A stretch of 64,000 nucleotides of DNA from positions 131,047 through 195,046 of the forward strand of contig VBIQ01000006.1 of NCBI GenBank assembly GCA_005880985.1, read 5' to 3'. The notes below the pieces were generated by a model. The model saw only the letters and a list, made by a program, of their open reading frames with translations. It made no database searches and was not told the origin of the DNA. The position numbers were made by a program, and so were the translations under genes. Source of the stretch: Chloroflexota bacterium. GTDB taxonomy: Bacteria > Chloroflexota > Dormibacteria > Aeolococcales > Aeolococcaceae. Below, piece after piece: positions 34,465-43,514 of the stretch (positions are counted from its first letter, which is position 1; the number at the start of each line of letters is the position of its first letter).

Positions 34465-34698
34465 ATGGTGTATGTGCTGCCGATGGCCGTTCTGGCGGGG
34501 CTGTTCGTCCTCGCGGTGTGGAGGGTGACGGCAGCCCGTCCCAACGAGGGCGTCGAGCGCGACGACCACTGGGTGGGACTCACCGGCAGCGGTTCCGCCG
34601 GGGACTTCGAGGATGATCCGTGGCGCGGAGTCGTGGACCCGAGCCCCGAGGACGTCGAGCGAAGCAACCTGCCCGATCCCGACGATCCATGGGCGTGA
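34465..34698 (+). CDS. Small single-pass membrane protein
   Basis: A 77-residue protein with one N-terminal TM helix (MVYVLPMAVLAGLFVLAVWRV) and a Pro/Asp-rich acidic cytoplasmic or external tail (DFEDDPWRG, PSPEDVERS, PDPDDPWA with two DDPW motifs). Not recognised. It lies between the MerA-like flavoprotein and the NrtR-like gene and overlaps the latter by 10 bases, so it is part of that operon. Confidence 0.6.
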   Translation: MVYVLPMAVLAGLFVLAVWRVTAARPNEGVERDDHWVGLTGSGSAGDFEDDPWRGVVDPSPEDVERSNLPDPDDPWA

Positions 34699-35441
34699 AG
34701 CGGCGCGCGCTGAGCCGGGCGCCCCTCGACGCCAGGAACTCCGCTGGTTTCGACGCCCCTGCCGGAATGACCGCCGACCCGGTCATCCTGGCGCCGCTGC
34801 GGGGCCGGCTGCACGTCCTCCTGGTGCAGCGCGACGAGGCGCCGTTCGCCGGCCGCTGGTCGCTTCCCGGCGGCTTCACCAACCCCAGCGAGCGCCCGGA
34901 GCAGACGGCGCAGCGCAAGCTGACCGAGAAGACCGGGGTCGGTGCCGTCTACCTCGAGCAGCTGCAGACCTACGCCGACCCGCACCGCGACCCGCGCGGC
35001 TGGATTCCCTCGATCGCCTATCTCGCCCTTATCGACGCGACGGTGCTCCGCGAGGAGGAGACGGTGGCACGCTGGTTCCCGGTCGACGACCCGCCCCCAC
35101 TCGCCTTCGACCACGAACTGATCATCCGCGACGGTGTCGAGCGGTTGCGGGGCAAGCTCTGGTACAGCAACATCGCCGTCGGCCTGCTGCCCGAACTCTT
35201 CACCATGCCGCAGGCGCGACGCCTCTACGAGGCGATCTCCGGCGTGCGCTACGAACCCAGCAACTTCCGGCGTGAGCTCGAGCTATCCGGCCTGGTGCGC
35301 GCCACCGGCGAGGTGGTCAAGGGCGTCCCGGGACGACCCGCCGCGCTGTACGAGTTCGGGGTGCGCAGCCCGGCCTGGAGCCTGCGCCGCTCGCGGCCGC
35401 CCGCCGTGGCCCGTGCCGCCGCGAGTGCTGTGGTCAAATAG
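34689..35441 (+). CDS. NrtR-like Nudix regulator of NAD metabolism
   Basis: A 250-residue protein with an N-terminal Nudix domain and a C-terminal winged helix (PQARRLYEAISGVRYEPSNFRRELELSGLVRATGEV, typical of NrtR). The Nudix box GFTNPSERPEQTAQRKLTEK has Lys in two of the catalytic Glu positions (RKLTEK for REUxEE), so it should bind rather than cleave its ligand, as reported for NrtR, which senses ADP-ribose or NAD-related nucleotides. The next gene 7 bases on is nicotinate phosphoribosyltransferase, a standard NrtR target. Start ATG 34689. Confidence 0.82.
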   Translation: MGVKRRALSRAPLDARNSAGFDAPAGMTADPVILAPLRGRLHVLLVQRDEAPFAGRWSLPGGFTNPSERPEQTAQRKLTEKTGVGAVYLEQLQTYADPHRDPRGWIPSIAYLALIDATVLREEETVARWFPVDDPPPLAFDHELIIRDGVERLRGKLWYSNIAVGLLPELFTMPQARRLYEAISGVRYEPSNFRRELELSGLVRATGEVVKGVPGRPAALYEFGVRSPAWSLRRSRPPAVARAAASAVVK

Positions 35442-35448
35442 GACCTCA

Positions 35449-36816
35449 ATGCGCGAGCCTCAGCCCTTCTCCGGTGAGACGTACGCGCTGCACTGCGACG
35501 AGTACGAGCTCACCATGGCACAGTCGTTCCTGCATCATCGGGAGACCGACGACGCTGCCTTCGAGCTGACGGTTCGCAGCCTGCCGCCGCAACGAGGATA
35601 CCTGGTCGCCGCCGGCCTGGAGCAGGCGCTGGCCTACCTGCGGCGGTTGCGCTTCTCCGAGGACGACCTGATATTTCTAGCCAAGACTGGCCTTTTCTCC
35701 GAGGACTTCCTCACGCATCTGCAAACCCTTCGGTTCGCCGGCGATGTCGACGCCCTGGCGGAGGGCACGGTGATCGGGGCCGGGGCGCCGCTGCTCCGCA
35801 TCACCGCGCCGCGGGTGCAGGCGACGCTGGTGGAGTCGGCGCTGCTCGCCATCGTCGGCCACCAGACGCTGATCGCGAGCAAGGTGACCCGGATCGTCGA
35901 CGCGGCGGCGGGACGGCCGGTGTTCGACTTCTCGCTGCGCCGCCTCCACGGCCCGGACGCGGCTCTGGGGGTGGCCCGCGCCGCCTACCTCGCCGGCGCC
36001 GCCGGCACGGCCACGGTCGCCGCCGGCGCGTGCCTCGGCATTCCCACCACCGGCACCATGGCGCACCACTACGTCGTGTCCTTCGGCGCCGACGGCGAGC
36101 AGCCGGGGTTCGAGCAGTTCCTGCGCGACTACCCCGAACGGGGCATTCTCCTGGTGGACACCTACGACACCCTGCGCGGTGTCGAGCGGGCCATCGCGGC
36201 GTCGCGCGCCACCGGCGTCGCCCTGGCGGGAATCCGCCTCGACTCCGGCGACATCGGGGCGCTGGCTCGCGCCGCCCGGCGCCTCCTCGACGACGCCGGG
36301 ATGCGGCAGGCGAGGATCGTCGCCTCGGGTGACCTCGACGAATGGAAGATCTCCGCCCTGCTGGAGAGCGGTGCACCGCTCGACGCCTTCGGCGTGGGCA
36401 CCATGCTGGGGACGTCTGCCGATGCTCCCCACCTCGGGGCGATCTACAAGCTCGTCGCCCAGTGCGAGCAGGGTCGAATGGTGCCGGTGATGAAGACCAG
36501 CGAGGACAAGCGCGGCGATCCAGGCATGCACCAGGTCTTCCGAACCGAGGCGGGTGACACCCTGGCGCTGTCGACCGAGACGATGCCCGGGCAGGCGCTG
36601 CTGCAGCCGGTCATCCGCCACGGCGAGATGTGCCTCGACCTGCCCTCGCTGGAGCAGATCGCCGCCTACTGCCGCGACCAGCGTGCGCTGCTTCCGGAGG
36701 CGGTGCGCCGCATCGCCGACCCCGAGCCCTGGGAGGTGCGGCGCACGCCCGCGCTGGAGGCGCTTCGCCGGCGTGTCGCCGCCGGGCTGCGGAGGCCCGG
36801 CGTCCTGGCAGGCTAG
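35449..36816 (+). CDS. pncB: Nicotinate phosphoribosyltransferase
   Basis: A 455-residue enzyme of NAD salvage: nicotinate + PRPP to nicotinate mononucleotide. Visible motifs: YELTMAQSFLHHRETDDAAFELTVRSLPP near the N-terminus, FDFSLRRLHG, GTMAHHYVVSF with the autophosphorylated His region, LLVDTYDTLRGV, GIRLDSGDIGAL and VASGDLDEWKI. It follows the NrtR-like gene directly, so NAD salvage is probably regulated by it. ATG 35449 fits family N-termini. Confidence 0.93.
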   Translation: MREPQPFSGETYALHCDEYELTMAQSFLHHRETDDAAFELTVRSLPPQRGYLVAAGLEQALAYLRRLRFSEDDLIFLAKTGLFSEDFLTHLQTLRFAGDVDALAEGTVIGAGAPLLRITAPRVQATLVESALLAIVGHQTLIASKVTRIVDAAAGRPVFDFSLRRLHGPDAALGVARAAYLAGAAGTATVAAGACLGIPTTGTMAHHYVVSFGADGEQPGFEQFLRDYPERGILLVDTYDTLRGVERAIAASRATGVALAGIRLDSGDIGALARAARRLLDDAGMRQARIVASGDLDEWKISALLESGAPLDAFGVGTMLGTSADAPHLGAIYKLVAQCEQGRMVPVMKTSEDKRGDPGMHQVFRTEAGDTLALSTETMPGQALLQPVIRHGEMCLDLPSLEQIAAYCRDQRALLPEAVRRIADPEPWEVRRTPALEALRRRVAAGLRRPGVLAG

Positions 36817-36840
36817 CCGGGTCCGGCACCCCGCCCGGTT
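36815..36840. terminator. Weak hairpin between convergent genes
   Basis: AGCCGGG (36815-36821) can pair with CCCGGTT (36834-36840), 7 bp including one G-T pair with a 12-base loop, between pncB and the convergent CBS-domain gene. Confidence 0.3.
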
Positions 36841-36844
36841 GGTG

Positions 36845-38080
36845 TCACCGCTCGTTCGCGAACGCCGCGCGCAGGCAGTGCGATCGGTCGACGATGCCAC
36901 GGAGGCGTCCCTCCTCATCGACCACCGGGAGCACCTTGCGACGGGTCTCCAGCATCAGCGCGATGACCTCGGTGATCGCCATCTCACCGGGCACGGTGAC
37001 CGCCGGCGTTTCCATCACGTCGGCGGCGGTGCCGCCGTGATCCACGTCGGCGAGGTGCCGCCGGGGAAGGCGGTGCACCAGGCGCTCGAGAACGCCGCCA
37101 TCGGTGCCGACGCGGCGCAGCAGCTCGGCGTCGCTGACCACGCCGAGCACATGATCGTCGCCGTCGACGACCACGGCCCGACCGAGCTGGGTGCTGGCCA
37201 CCGCCTCGATCACCTCGCCGAGCGGGGTGGTGGGCGCGACCGTCGGAACCGACGCGGTGGCCACCTCGCCGATGGTGCGTGCTCCCACGGGGGTGGGGTT
37301 GTGCACCTCGCTGGGGCGCACCAGGGTGATGGTGCGCAGCAGGTCGACCCGGCTCACCAGCCCGAGCAGGCGATCGTTCTCGATGACCGGGATCCGCTTG
37401 ACCCCGCGCTCGAGCATCAGCCGGGCGACGTCCGGGAGGCGCATCCGCGGCGGGACGGTGACCATGTCGAGGGTCATCACGTCGGCGGCCACCGCGCCGG
37501 CACGTGGCCCCGGCGGGGCGTCGATGGTGTCGTGGAACTGCAGCGGCACCGACAGCCCACCACGCGCCACCAGGTCGGCGTTGCTGATCACCCCGGCCAG
37601 CCGGCCGTCGTCGATCACCGGGAGGAAGCGCAGGTCGCGCTCCTGCATCAGCCGCACCACCTCGGTCAGCGGGGTGTCCGGGCGCACCGTGGCGACCTCG
37701 CTGCGCATCACCTCGGCAACCGGTACGTCTCCGGGGAGGCGCGGAACCGGGAGCACCTGCGGGGGCGCCACCAGCAGGTCGACCTGCTCGCGGGTGACCA
37801 CGACGTCGCGCACCAGTGGCTCGACCTGCGTCCACAGGACGGCGAAGCGAGACGGGATCTCGATCCACTCGATCACCACCGGTGAGTTGGCATCGATGTC
37901 CGCCAGCCGGGCCGAGTGATGGTGGCGCGAGGCGCCGAAGCCGGCATTGCCGTCGAGCACGGTGACCTCCGAGGCGTGCTCCCGCCACAACACGTTGAGG
38001 ACCGCGGTGGCGAGCGAGGAGTGGCCGGAGCGGTCGCCCCTGTCGCAGTAGATGCGGACCCGGACGACGGTCGCCATCAC
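36845..38080 (-). CDS. DUF190 (PII-like) domain fused to four CBS domains
   Basis: A 411-residue soluble protein. Residues ~1-100 are a DUF190 PII-like domain (VRIYCDRGDRSGHSSLATAVLNVLWREHASEVTVLDGNAGFGA). Four CBS units follow, each with the VMxxxxxTVxPxTxLxEVxxLMxERxxRxxPVID pattern and a GVIS/GLVS/GVVS/GIVD strand (starts near residues 122, 200, 268 and 350). CBS pairs bind adenosyl nucleotides such as AMP, ATP, SAM, NAD or c-di-AMP. No effector domain is attached, so it probably reports energy or nucleotide status to a partner. It faces the NAD salvage genes. Confidence 0.88.
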   Translation of the reverse strand: MMATVVRVRIYCDRGDRSGHSSLATAVLNVLWREHASEVTVLDGNAGFGASRHHHSARLADIDANSPVVIEWIEIPSRFAVLWTQVEPLVRDVVVTREQVDLLVAPPQVLPVPRLPGDVPVAEVMRSEVATVRPDTPLTEVVRLMQERDLRFLPVIDDGRLAGVISNADLVARGGLSVPLQFHDTIDAPPGPRAGAVAADVMTLDMVTVPPRMRLPDVARLMLERGVKRIPVIENDRLLGLVSRVDLLRTITLVRPSEVHNPTPVGARTIGEVATASVPTVAPTTPLGEVIEAVASTQLGRAVVVDGDDHVLGVVSDAELLRRVGTDGGVLERLVHRLPRRHLADVDHGGTAADVMETPAVTVPGEMAITEVIALMLETRRKVLPVVDEEGRLRGIVDRSHCLRAAFANER

Positions 38081-38084
38081 CCGC

Positions 38085-39713
38085 TCACCGGACGTCGAGG
38101 AGCACGCCGGGGTTGAGGACGCCGGCAGGATCGAGCGCCTGTTTCGCCGCCTTCAGCGCGGCCGCGAACGCGTCCGGCCTCTCGCGGTCGTACCAGGGTC
38201 GGTGGTCGCGGCCCACGGCATGGTGGTGGGTGATGGTGCCGCCGCCGGCGATCACCGCCTCGCTGGCGGCCGCCTTGACCTGATCCCACTGCTCCAGTTG
38301 AGCGTCGGGGTCGCCGGCGGCGATCACCGTGTAATAGGGCGCCGGGCCGTCGGGGTAGAGGTGGGTGAAGCGGCAGGAGACGAGGGCGCGCATGTCCAGC
38401 TGCTCGAGCGAGTGCCGGGTCGCCTCCATCACCGCGGCGTGGAAGCCGGCGAAGCGGTCCCAGGTCACCGCGGTCTCGAAGGTCTCGAGCACCAGCCCGC
38501 ACCGGGCCAGCGCGTCGCGGAGGTACGGCCCGCGGAGGAAGGCCCGCCGCCAGGCGCCGGCGGCACCATCGTGACCGGGCTGCTCGCCGCCGGCCGAGAG
38601 GTGGATGCCCTCGGGGCAGGTGCCGCCGTGGTCCGCGCCCAGCTCGACCGCCCGGGCGATCCAGGCGTCGAGGGGATGATCGGCGGACTCGAAGGCGACG
38701 ATGAGCAACGCCGCACCTCCCGCCACCGCCCCGCTGAGCAACGCCTCGAGGGGATCGAGCAGCCGGCAGTTGCTGGGATTCAGCCCCGACTGCACCACCG
38801 CACGGGCCGCCTCGGCGGCGGTGTCGAAGTCGTCGAAGCGCAGGGTGGCGCGGGCCCGGAAGCGAGGACGCGGTTGCAACCGCATCCACGCCGCGGTGAT
38901 CACTCCGAGGATTCCCTCGCTGCCGAGCAGCAGCCGTTCGGGACTGGGTCCGGCGCCTGAGGACGGCAGCCGTCGCGTCTCCATGATCCCGGCGGGGCAG
39001 ACCATCCGGATCGACTCGACGAAGTCGTCGATATGGGTGTGCAGGGTCGCGTAGTGGCCGCCGGACCGGGTCGCCAGCCAGCCGCCGAGGGTCGAGTGCT
39101 CGAAGGATTGCGGGAAGTGACGCAGCGTCAGTCCGTGCGGTCGCAGCGCGTCCTCGAGCGCGGGGCCGCGGATGCCGGCGCCGATGCGCGCCGCTCGCGA
39201 CCGCGCGTCGACCTCGCTCACCGACGCCAGTGAGCCCAGGTCGAGCGACACCGCTCCCGCGTAGCCGTCGCCGACATCGGGCTCGACTCCCGCGACGACG
39301 CTGGACCCGCCACCGAATGGGATCACCGCGATGTTGGCGTCGCCGCACCACTCGAGAACGGCGGCGACGTCGGCCTCGCTGCGCGGGTAGACGACCAGGT
39401 CGGGGGGATGTTCGATCTGCCCCCGGAGATTGCGCACCACATCGCGGAACGAGCGGCCGTGCGCATGCGCGGCACGCTCCCGGTTTGTCTCGCCGCACAG
39501 ACCGGCGAGGGCCTCCGGGGGCCGCACCCGTGGCGCTGGCAGCGGGAGCCGGTCGACATCGGGCACCGGCCTGGCGACCACCTCCTTCAATCCCAGGTGT
39601 CCCGAGAGCATCGCCATCAGCGAGTCCCGCTCGCCGTCGGGCAGGCCGGCGTCCTCGTAGCCCCAGCCCCACCAGGACAGCCGGCGCGCGGCGGTGTCGG
39701 TCGTCATCGCCAT
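38085..39713 (-). CDS. FAD-binding oxidase, alkyldihydroxyacetonephosphate synthase-like
   Basis: A 542-residue VAO/PCMH-type flavoprotein. N-terminal SWWGWGYED is characteristic of ADPS relatives. The FAD domain has VVYPRSEADVAAVLEWC, PFGGGSSVVAGVEPD and GGWLATRSGGHYATLHTHIDDF, and the cap ends with GGTITHHHAVGRDHRPWYDRE and DPAGVLNPGVLL. ADPS makes ether lipid precursors; bacterial members can be D-lactate/glycolate-type oxidases, so the substrate is unsure. A TAAGGT box 8 bases before the ATG predicts a leaderless mRNA; the promoter is back-to-back with that of the carboxylase gene. Confidence 0.85.
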   Translation of the reverse strand: MAMTTDTAARRLSWWGWGYEDAGLPDGERDSLMAMLSGHLGLKEVVARPVPDVDRLPLPAPRVRPPEALAGLCGETNRERAAHAHGRSFRDVVRNLRGQIEHPPDLVVYPRSEADVAAVLEWCGDANIAVIPFGGGSSVVAGVEPDVGDGYAGAVSLDLGSLASVSEVDARSRAARIGAGIRGPALEDALRPHGLTLRHFPQSFEHSTLGGWLATRSGGHYATLHTHIDDFVESIRMVCPAGIMETRRLPSSGAGPSPERLLLGSEGILGVITAAWMRLQPRPRFRARATLRFDDFDTAAEAARAVVQSGLNPSNCRLLDPLEALLSGAVAGGAALLIVAFESADHPLDAWIARAVELGADHGGTCPEGIHLSAGGEQPGHDGAAGAWRRAFLRGPYLRDALARCGLVLETFETAVTWDRFAGFHAAVMEATRHSLEQLDMRALVSCRFTHLYPDGPAPYYTVIAAGDPDAQLEQWDQVKAAASEAVIAGGGTITHHHAVGRDHRPWYDRERPDAFAAALKAAKQALDPAGVLNPGVLLDVR

Positions 39714-39721
39714 CTGCCGCG

Positions 39722-39727
39722 ACCTTA
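39722..39727 (-). promoter_or_regulatory. -10 element (TAAGGT), leaderless promoter for the ADPS-like gene
   Basis: On the minus strand TAAGGT is followed by 8 bases and the ATG at 39713. Confidence 0.5.
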
Positions 39728-39750
39728 CTCGCTTCAGCGCGCTGTCTCGC

Positions 39751-39756
39751 TACAGT
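39751..39756 (+). promoter_or_regulatory. -10 element (TACAGT), leaderless promoter for the acyl-CoA carboxylase gene
   Basis: TACAGT is followed by 8 bases and GTG 39765. Together with the divergent TAAGGT box this 51-base gap holds two leaderless promoters back-to-back. Confidence 0.5.
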
Positions 39757-39764
39757 CCTCGTCC

Positions 39765-41318
39765 GTGGTGTGGCAACCGGAGATCGAGGAGCTGGAACGG
39801 CGGCGCCGGCTCGGACGCGCCATGGGAGGCGAGGAGAAGGTCGCCCGCCAGCACGCCGCCGGACGCCTGACCGTGCGCGAACGCATCGATGCGCTGCTCG
39901 ATCCCGGCACCTTCCGCGAGCTCGGGGTTCTCGCCGGTCGCGCCGAGTACGACGGCGCCGAGCTGAGCAGCTTCCGCCCCGCCAACTTCGTCACCGGCAC
40001 CGGACGGATCGACGGTCGCGACGTCGTCATCGGTGGTGACGACTTCACCGTGCGCGGCGGCGCCGCCGACGCGGCCATCGTCGGCAAGCAGGTGCTCGCC
40101 GAACGACTTGCCCACGACCTCCGTCTGCCGGTGGTGCGGCTGGTGGACGGCACCGGCGGTGGCGGTAGCGTGCGCTCGCTCGAGGACATGGGGCACACCT
40201 ACTGCCCCATCCTTCCGGGCTGGGAGCTGGCGGTCGAGAACCTGGCCCGGGTCCCGGTCGTCGCCGCCTGTCTCGGTCCGGTAGCGGGCCTGGGGGCGGC
40301 ACGGGTCGCCGCCTCGCATTTCGCCGTCATGGTGCGCGGCACCTCGCAGCTGTTCATCGCCGGCCCGGTAGTGGTGCAGCGTGGCGTCGGTGAGGCGCTC
40401 GACAAGGAGGAACTGGGCGGCGTCGAGGTGCAGTCGGGGAGCGGCGCCGTCGACGCCATCGCCGACGACGAGCGCGACGCGATGGCGCGGGTGCGCCGCT
40501 TTCTCAGCTATCTGCCCAGCAACGTCTGGCAGCTGCCCCCGGTGGTCGCCGCCGGCGACGATCCCGAGCGCCGCGACCAGTGGCTTCTCTCCGCGATCCC
40601 GCGACAGCGGCGCACGCCATACGACGTGCGTCGCATCATCGAGGCGGTCCTCGACGCCGGCTCCATCTTCGAGCTGGCGCGCGATTTCGGCGGCTCGCTG
40701 GTCACCGCGCTGGCGCGGCTCGACGGGCATCCCTGCGGGGTGATCGCCTTCGACTCTCTGGTCTGGGGAGGGGGACTCACCGCCGAGGCGTCGGACAAGC
40801 TCACCCGCTTCATCGACCTCTGCCAGACGTTCCACCTGCCGCTGGTGAAGCTGGTCGATCAACCGGGATTCGTCCTCGGCGTTGCCGCCGAGCGCAAGGG
40901 GACCATCCGCCACGGCGTTCGCGCGGTGTCGGCCGTGTATCAGGCGACGGTGCCCGCGGTGGCGGTGGTGCTGCGCCGCGTCTACGGAGTCGGAGGCGCC
41001 GGACTCTGGAACGCGGGTGCGCTCAACCTCCGCTATGCGTGGCCGTCGGCCGACTGGGGCTCGGTCCCGATCGAGGGTGGGCTGGAGGCCGCCTATCGCG
41101 CCGAGCTGGAGGTGGCCGACGACCCCGATGCGCACCACGCCGAGATCGCCGCCCGCCTCGACGCGGTGCGCTCCCCCTTCCGCACCGCCGAACGCTTCGG
41201 CATCGAGGAGATCATCGATCCCCGCGACACTCGCCCCCTGCTCTGCGAATGGATGCGCCGGATCTGGCCGGTGCTGGCGACGCAACTCGGCCCGTCGGCT
41301 CACGGGATGAGGCCCTGA
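39765..41318 (+). CDS. Acyl-CoA carboxylase, carboxyltransferase (beta) subunit
   Basis: A 517-residue carboxyltransferase of the propionyl/methylcrotonyl-CoA carboxylase type: HAAGRLTVRERIDALLDPGTF, GGDDFTVRGGAADAAIVGKQV, RLVDGTGGGGSVRSLEDMG, and the second half with FDSLVWGGGLTAEASDKLTRFIDLCQTFHLPLVKLVDQPGF. It moves carboxyl from carboxybiotin to an acyl-CoA. No biotin carboxylase or carrier gene is adjacent, so the alpha subunit must be elsewhere. GTG 39765 (or 39768) is selected by the upstream -10 box. Confidence 0.92.
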   Translation: MVWQPEIEELERRRRLGRAMGGEEKVARQHAAGRLTVRERIDALLDPGTFRELGVLAGRAEYDGAELSSFRPANFVTGTGRIDGRDVVIGGDDFTVRGGAADAAIVGKQVLAERLAHDLRLPVVRLVDGTGGGGSVRSLEDMGHTYCPILPGWELAVENLARVPVVAACLGPVAGLGAARVAASHFAVMVRGTSQLFIAGPVVVQRGVGEALDKEELGGVEVQSGSGAVDAIADDERDAMARVRRFLSYLPSNVWQLPPVVAAGDDPERRDQWLLSAIPRQRRTPYDVRRIIEAVLDAGSIFELARDFGGSLVTALARLDGHPCGVIAFDSLVWGGGLTAEASDKLTRFIDLCQTFHLPLVKLVDQPGFVLGVAAERKGTIRHGVRAVSAVYQATVPAVAVVLRRVYGVGGAGLWNAGALNLRYAWPSADWGSVPIEGGLEAAYRAELEVADDPDAHHAEIAARLDAVRSPFRTAERFGIEEIIDPRDTRPLLCEWMRRIWPVLATQLGPSAHGMRP

Positions 41319-41367
41319 CACCCGGGCGTAGACTGCACCTCGACCGTCCCCCGAAGGAGTGAGAAGC

Positions 41368-42144
41368 ATGGCCCAGGTCGCCTCCCGCCCGATGGCGGTT
41401 CCGATGCCGCCCACCTACACCTCGGTCGAGGACGAGCGTCTTCACCGCAAGCAGCGCCTGGCCGGGGCGTTTCGCCTGTTCTCGCGCTTCGGCTTCGACG
41501 AGGGGGTTGCCGGCCACATCACCGCCCGCGATCCCGAGAAGCTCGACCATTTCTGGGTCAACCCCTTCGGCATGCACTTCGGTCAGATCCGGGTCTCCGA
41601 CCTGATCCTGGTCAACGACGAGGGCGAGGTGGTCGAGGGCGACCGCCCCGTCAACGCCGCGGCCTTCGCCATCCACTCCCAGGTGCACCGGGCGCGCCCG
41701 GACGTGGTGTCGGCGGCGCACTCGCACTCGACCTATGGGCGGGCCTGGTCGACGCTGGGGCGGTTGCTCGACCCCATCACCCAGGATGTCTGTGCGTTCC
41801 ATCGCGACCATGCCCTGTTCGACGACTACACCGGCGTGGTCCTCGACCTCGAGGAGGGACGGCGCATCGGTGAGGCGCTCGGTCCCAAGAAGGCGGTGAT
41901 CCTCCGCAACCACGGCCTGCTGACCGTCGGCAAGAGCGTGGAGGAGGCGGCCTGGTGGTTCATCACCATGGAGCGGTCCTGCCAGGTTCAGCTGATGGCG
42001 GAGGCGGCGGGGAATCCGGTGCTCATCGACGAGGAGAACGCCACCAAGACCGCGGCCCTGGTCGGCTCCGACATCGCCGGCTGGTTCAGCTTCCAGCCTC
42101 TCTGGGACCGGATCACGCGCGAGCAGCCCGACCTCTTCGAGTGA
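41368..42144 (+). CDS. Class II aldolase/adducin family protein
   Basis: A 258-residue metal-dependent aldolase-fold protein: KQRLAGAFRLFSRFGFDEGVAGHITARDPE, HFWVNPFGMHFGQIRVSDLILV, the zinc His pair in AAHSHSTYGRAWS and a third His in ILRNHGLLTVGKSVEEAAWWF. Family members include fuculose-phosphate aldolase and many unassigned aldolases or decarboxylases. ATG 41368 has GAAGGAG 10 bases upstream. It follows the carboxylase subunit after 49 bases. Confidence 0.88.
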   Translation: MAQVASRPMAVPMPPTYTSVEDERLHRKQRLAGAFRLFSRFGFDEGVAGHITARDPEKLDHFWVNPFGMHFGQIRVSDLILVNDEGEVVEGDRPVNAAAFAIHSQVHRARPDVVSAAHSHSTYGRAWSTLGRLLDPITQDVCAFHRDHALFDDYTGVVLDLEEGRRIGEALGPKKAVILRNHGLLTVGKSVEEAAWWFITMERSCQVQLMAEAAGNPVLIDEENATKTAALVGSDIAGWFSFQPLWDRITREQPDLFE

Positions 42145-42158
42145 CCACCGGCGGTGGC

Positions 42159-43496
42159 ATGAGCGACGATCCCACCGCCGAGGTCACCGCGCTGCTGCAG
42201 CAGCTGATCCGCAACACCTGTGTCAACGACGGCACCGACGCGTCGGGCCAGGAGGTGCGCAGCGTCGACCTGCTGCGCGACCACCTCAGTGGCGCCGGCC
42301 TCGAGCTCGAGGCCTACGAGCCGGTGCCAGGGCGCTCGTCGCTGGTCGCCCGCATCGACGGCAGCGACCCGACGGCGCCGACGCTGCTGCTGATGGGGCA
42401 CACCGACGTGGTGCCGGTCAGTCCCGATCGGTGGAGCCGCGATCCCCACGGCGGTGAGCTGGTCGACGGCGTGGTGTGGGGGCGTGGCGCCATCGACATG
42501 CTCAACCTCACCGCGTCGATGGCGGTGGCGGTGCGACGCCTCGCCCGCAGCGGATTCCGCCCGCGCGGGACGCTGGTCTACCTCGCCGTCGCGGATGAGG
42601 AGGCGGGTGGCGGCCACGGTGCCGGCTGGCTCACCCGCAACCGGCGCGACGCCGTCGCCGCCGATTACGTCGTCACCGAGTCGGGCGGCGTTCCCATCGA
42701 CACCCCGGCGGGCCGCCGTCTGTGGGTGACGGTGGGGGAGAAGGGCACCAACTGGCTTCGCCTGGCGGTGCGCGGCACCGCCGGCCACGGCTCGCGTCCC
42801 CTGCGCACCGACAATGCGCTGATCAAGGCGGCCGAGGTGGTCCGCCGGCTGGCCGAGCACCGTCCCGCGGCGCATATCACCGACGTCTGGCGGCGCTTCG
42901 TCGAGGGGATGGGACTCCCCGATGACGTCGCCGCGCTCATGGTCGACCCCGAGCGTGTCTGGGAGGCGATCGAGTCGCTGCCGCTGAGCATGGCCCAGCT
43001 GGTCCATGCCAACACCCACCTGACGGTCGCGCCCACCGTCGCCCACGGCGGGGTCAAGACCAACGTCATCCCCGACCGGATCGAGCTCGAGGTCGACATC
43101 CGCACCCTTCCCGGACAGACGCCGGTCGACGTCTCCGCCTTCCTCGACGAGGCCCTGGGCGACCTGCGCGGCGAGGTCGAGGTGACCTCCACCATGCAGC
43201 AGGACCTGCCCTCGGTGTCGCCCATCGACACCCCGCTCTGGGACGCGCTGACCCGCGCCGCGGCGAGGGTGCATCCGGACGCCGTCTGCGTGCCCAACCT
43301 CACCACCGGTGGCACCGACGCCCGCTTCTTCCGCGAGCTCGGTATTCCCGCGTACGGCTTCGGGCTGTTCAGCCGGCGCATGACCATCGACCAGTACGCG
43401 ACGATGTTCCACGGCGACGACGAACGCGTGGACCAGGACTCGCTCCGCCTCTCCACCGAGCTGTGGGAGGCGGTCGCCCGCGACCTGCTGGCCTGA
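42159..43496 (+). CDS. M20 family metallo-hydrolase (peptidase/deacylase)
   Basis: A 445-residue co-catalytic zinc hydrolase: LLMGHTDVVPVSPDRWSRDPHGGELVDGVVWGRGAIDM (first His/Asp), AVADEEAGGGHGAG (catalytic Glu), GTAGHGSRPLRTDNAL dimerisation lid, and NLTTGGTDARFFRELGIPAYGFG. Family members are carboxypeptidases, aminoacylases and succinyl-diaminopimelate desuccinylases. ATG 42159 is used; an in-frame GTG at 42141, overlapping the aldolase stop as GTGA, is equally possible and would add six residues. Confidence 0.9.
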   Translation: MSDDPTAEVTALLQQLIRNTCVNDGTDASGQEVRSVDLLRDHLSGAGLELEAYEPVPGRSSLVARIDGSDPTAPTLLLMGHTDVVPVSPDRWSRDPHGGELVDGVVWGRGAIDMLNLTASMAVAVRRLARSGFRPRGTLVYLAVADEEAGGGHGAGWLTRNRRDAVAADYVVTESGGVPIDTPAGRRLWVTVGEKGTNWLRLAVRGTAGHGSRPLRTDNALIKAAEVVRRLAEHRPAAHITDVWRRFVEGMGLPDDVAALMVDPERVWEAIESLPLSMAQLVHANTHLTVAPTVAHGGVKTNVIPDRIELEVDIRTLPGQTPVDVSAFLDEALGDLRGEVEVTSTMQQDLPSVSPIDTPLWDALTRAAARVHPDAVCVPNLTTGGTDARFFRELGIPAYGFGLFSRRMTIDQYATMFHGDDERVDQDSLRLSTELWEAVARDLLA

Positions 43497-43514
43497 ACGC
43501 AGCGGAGGTGGAGG

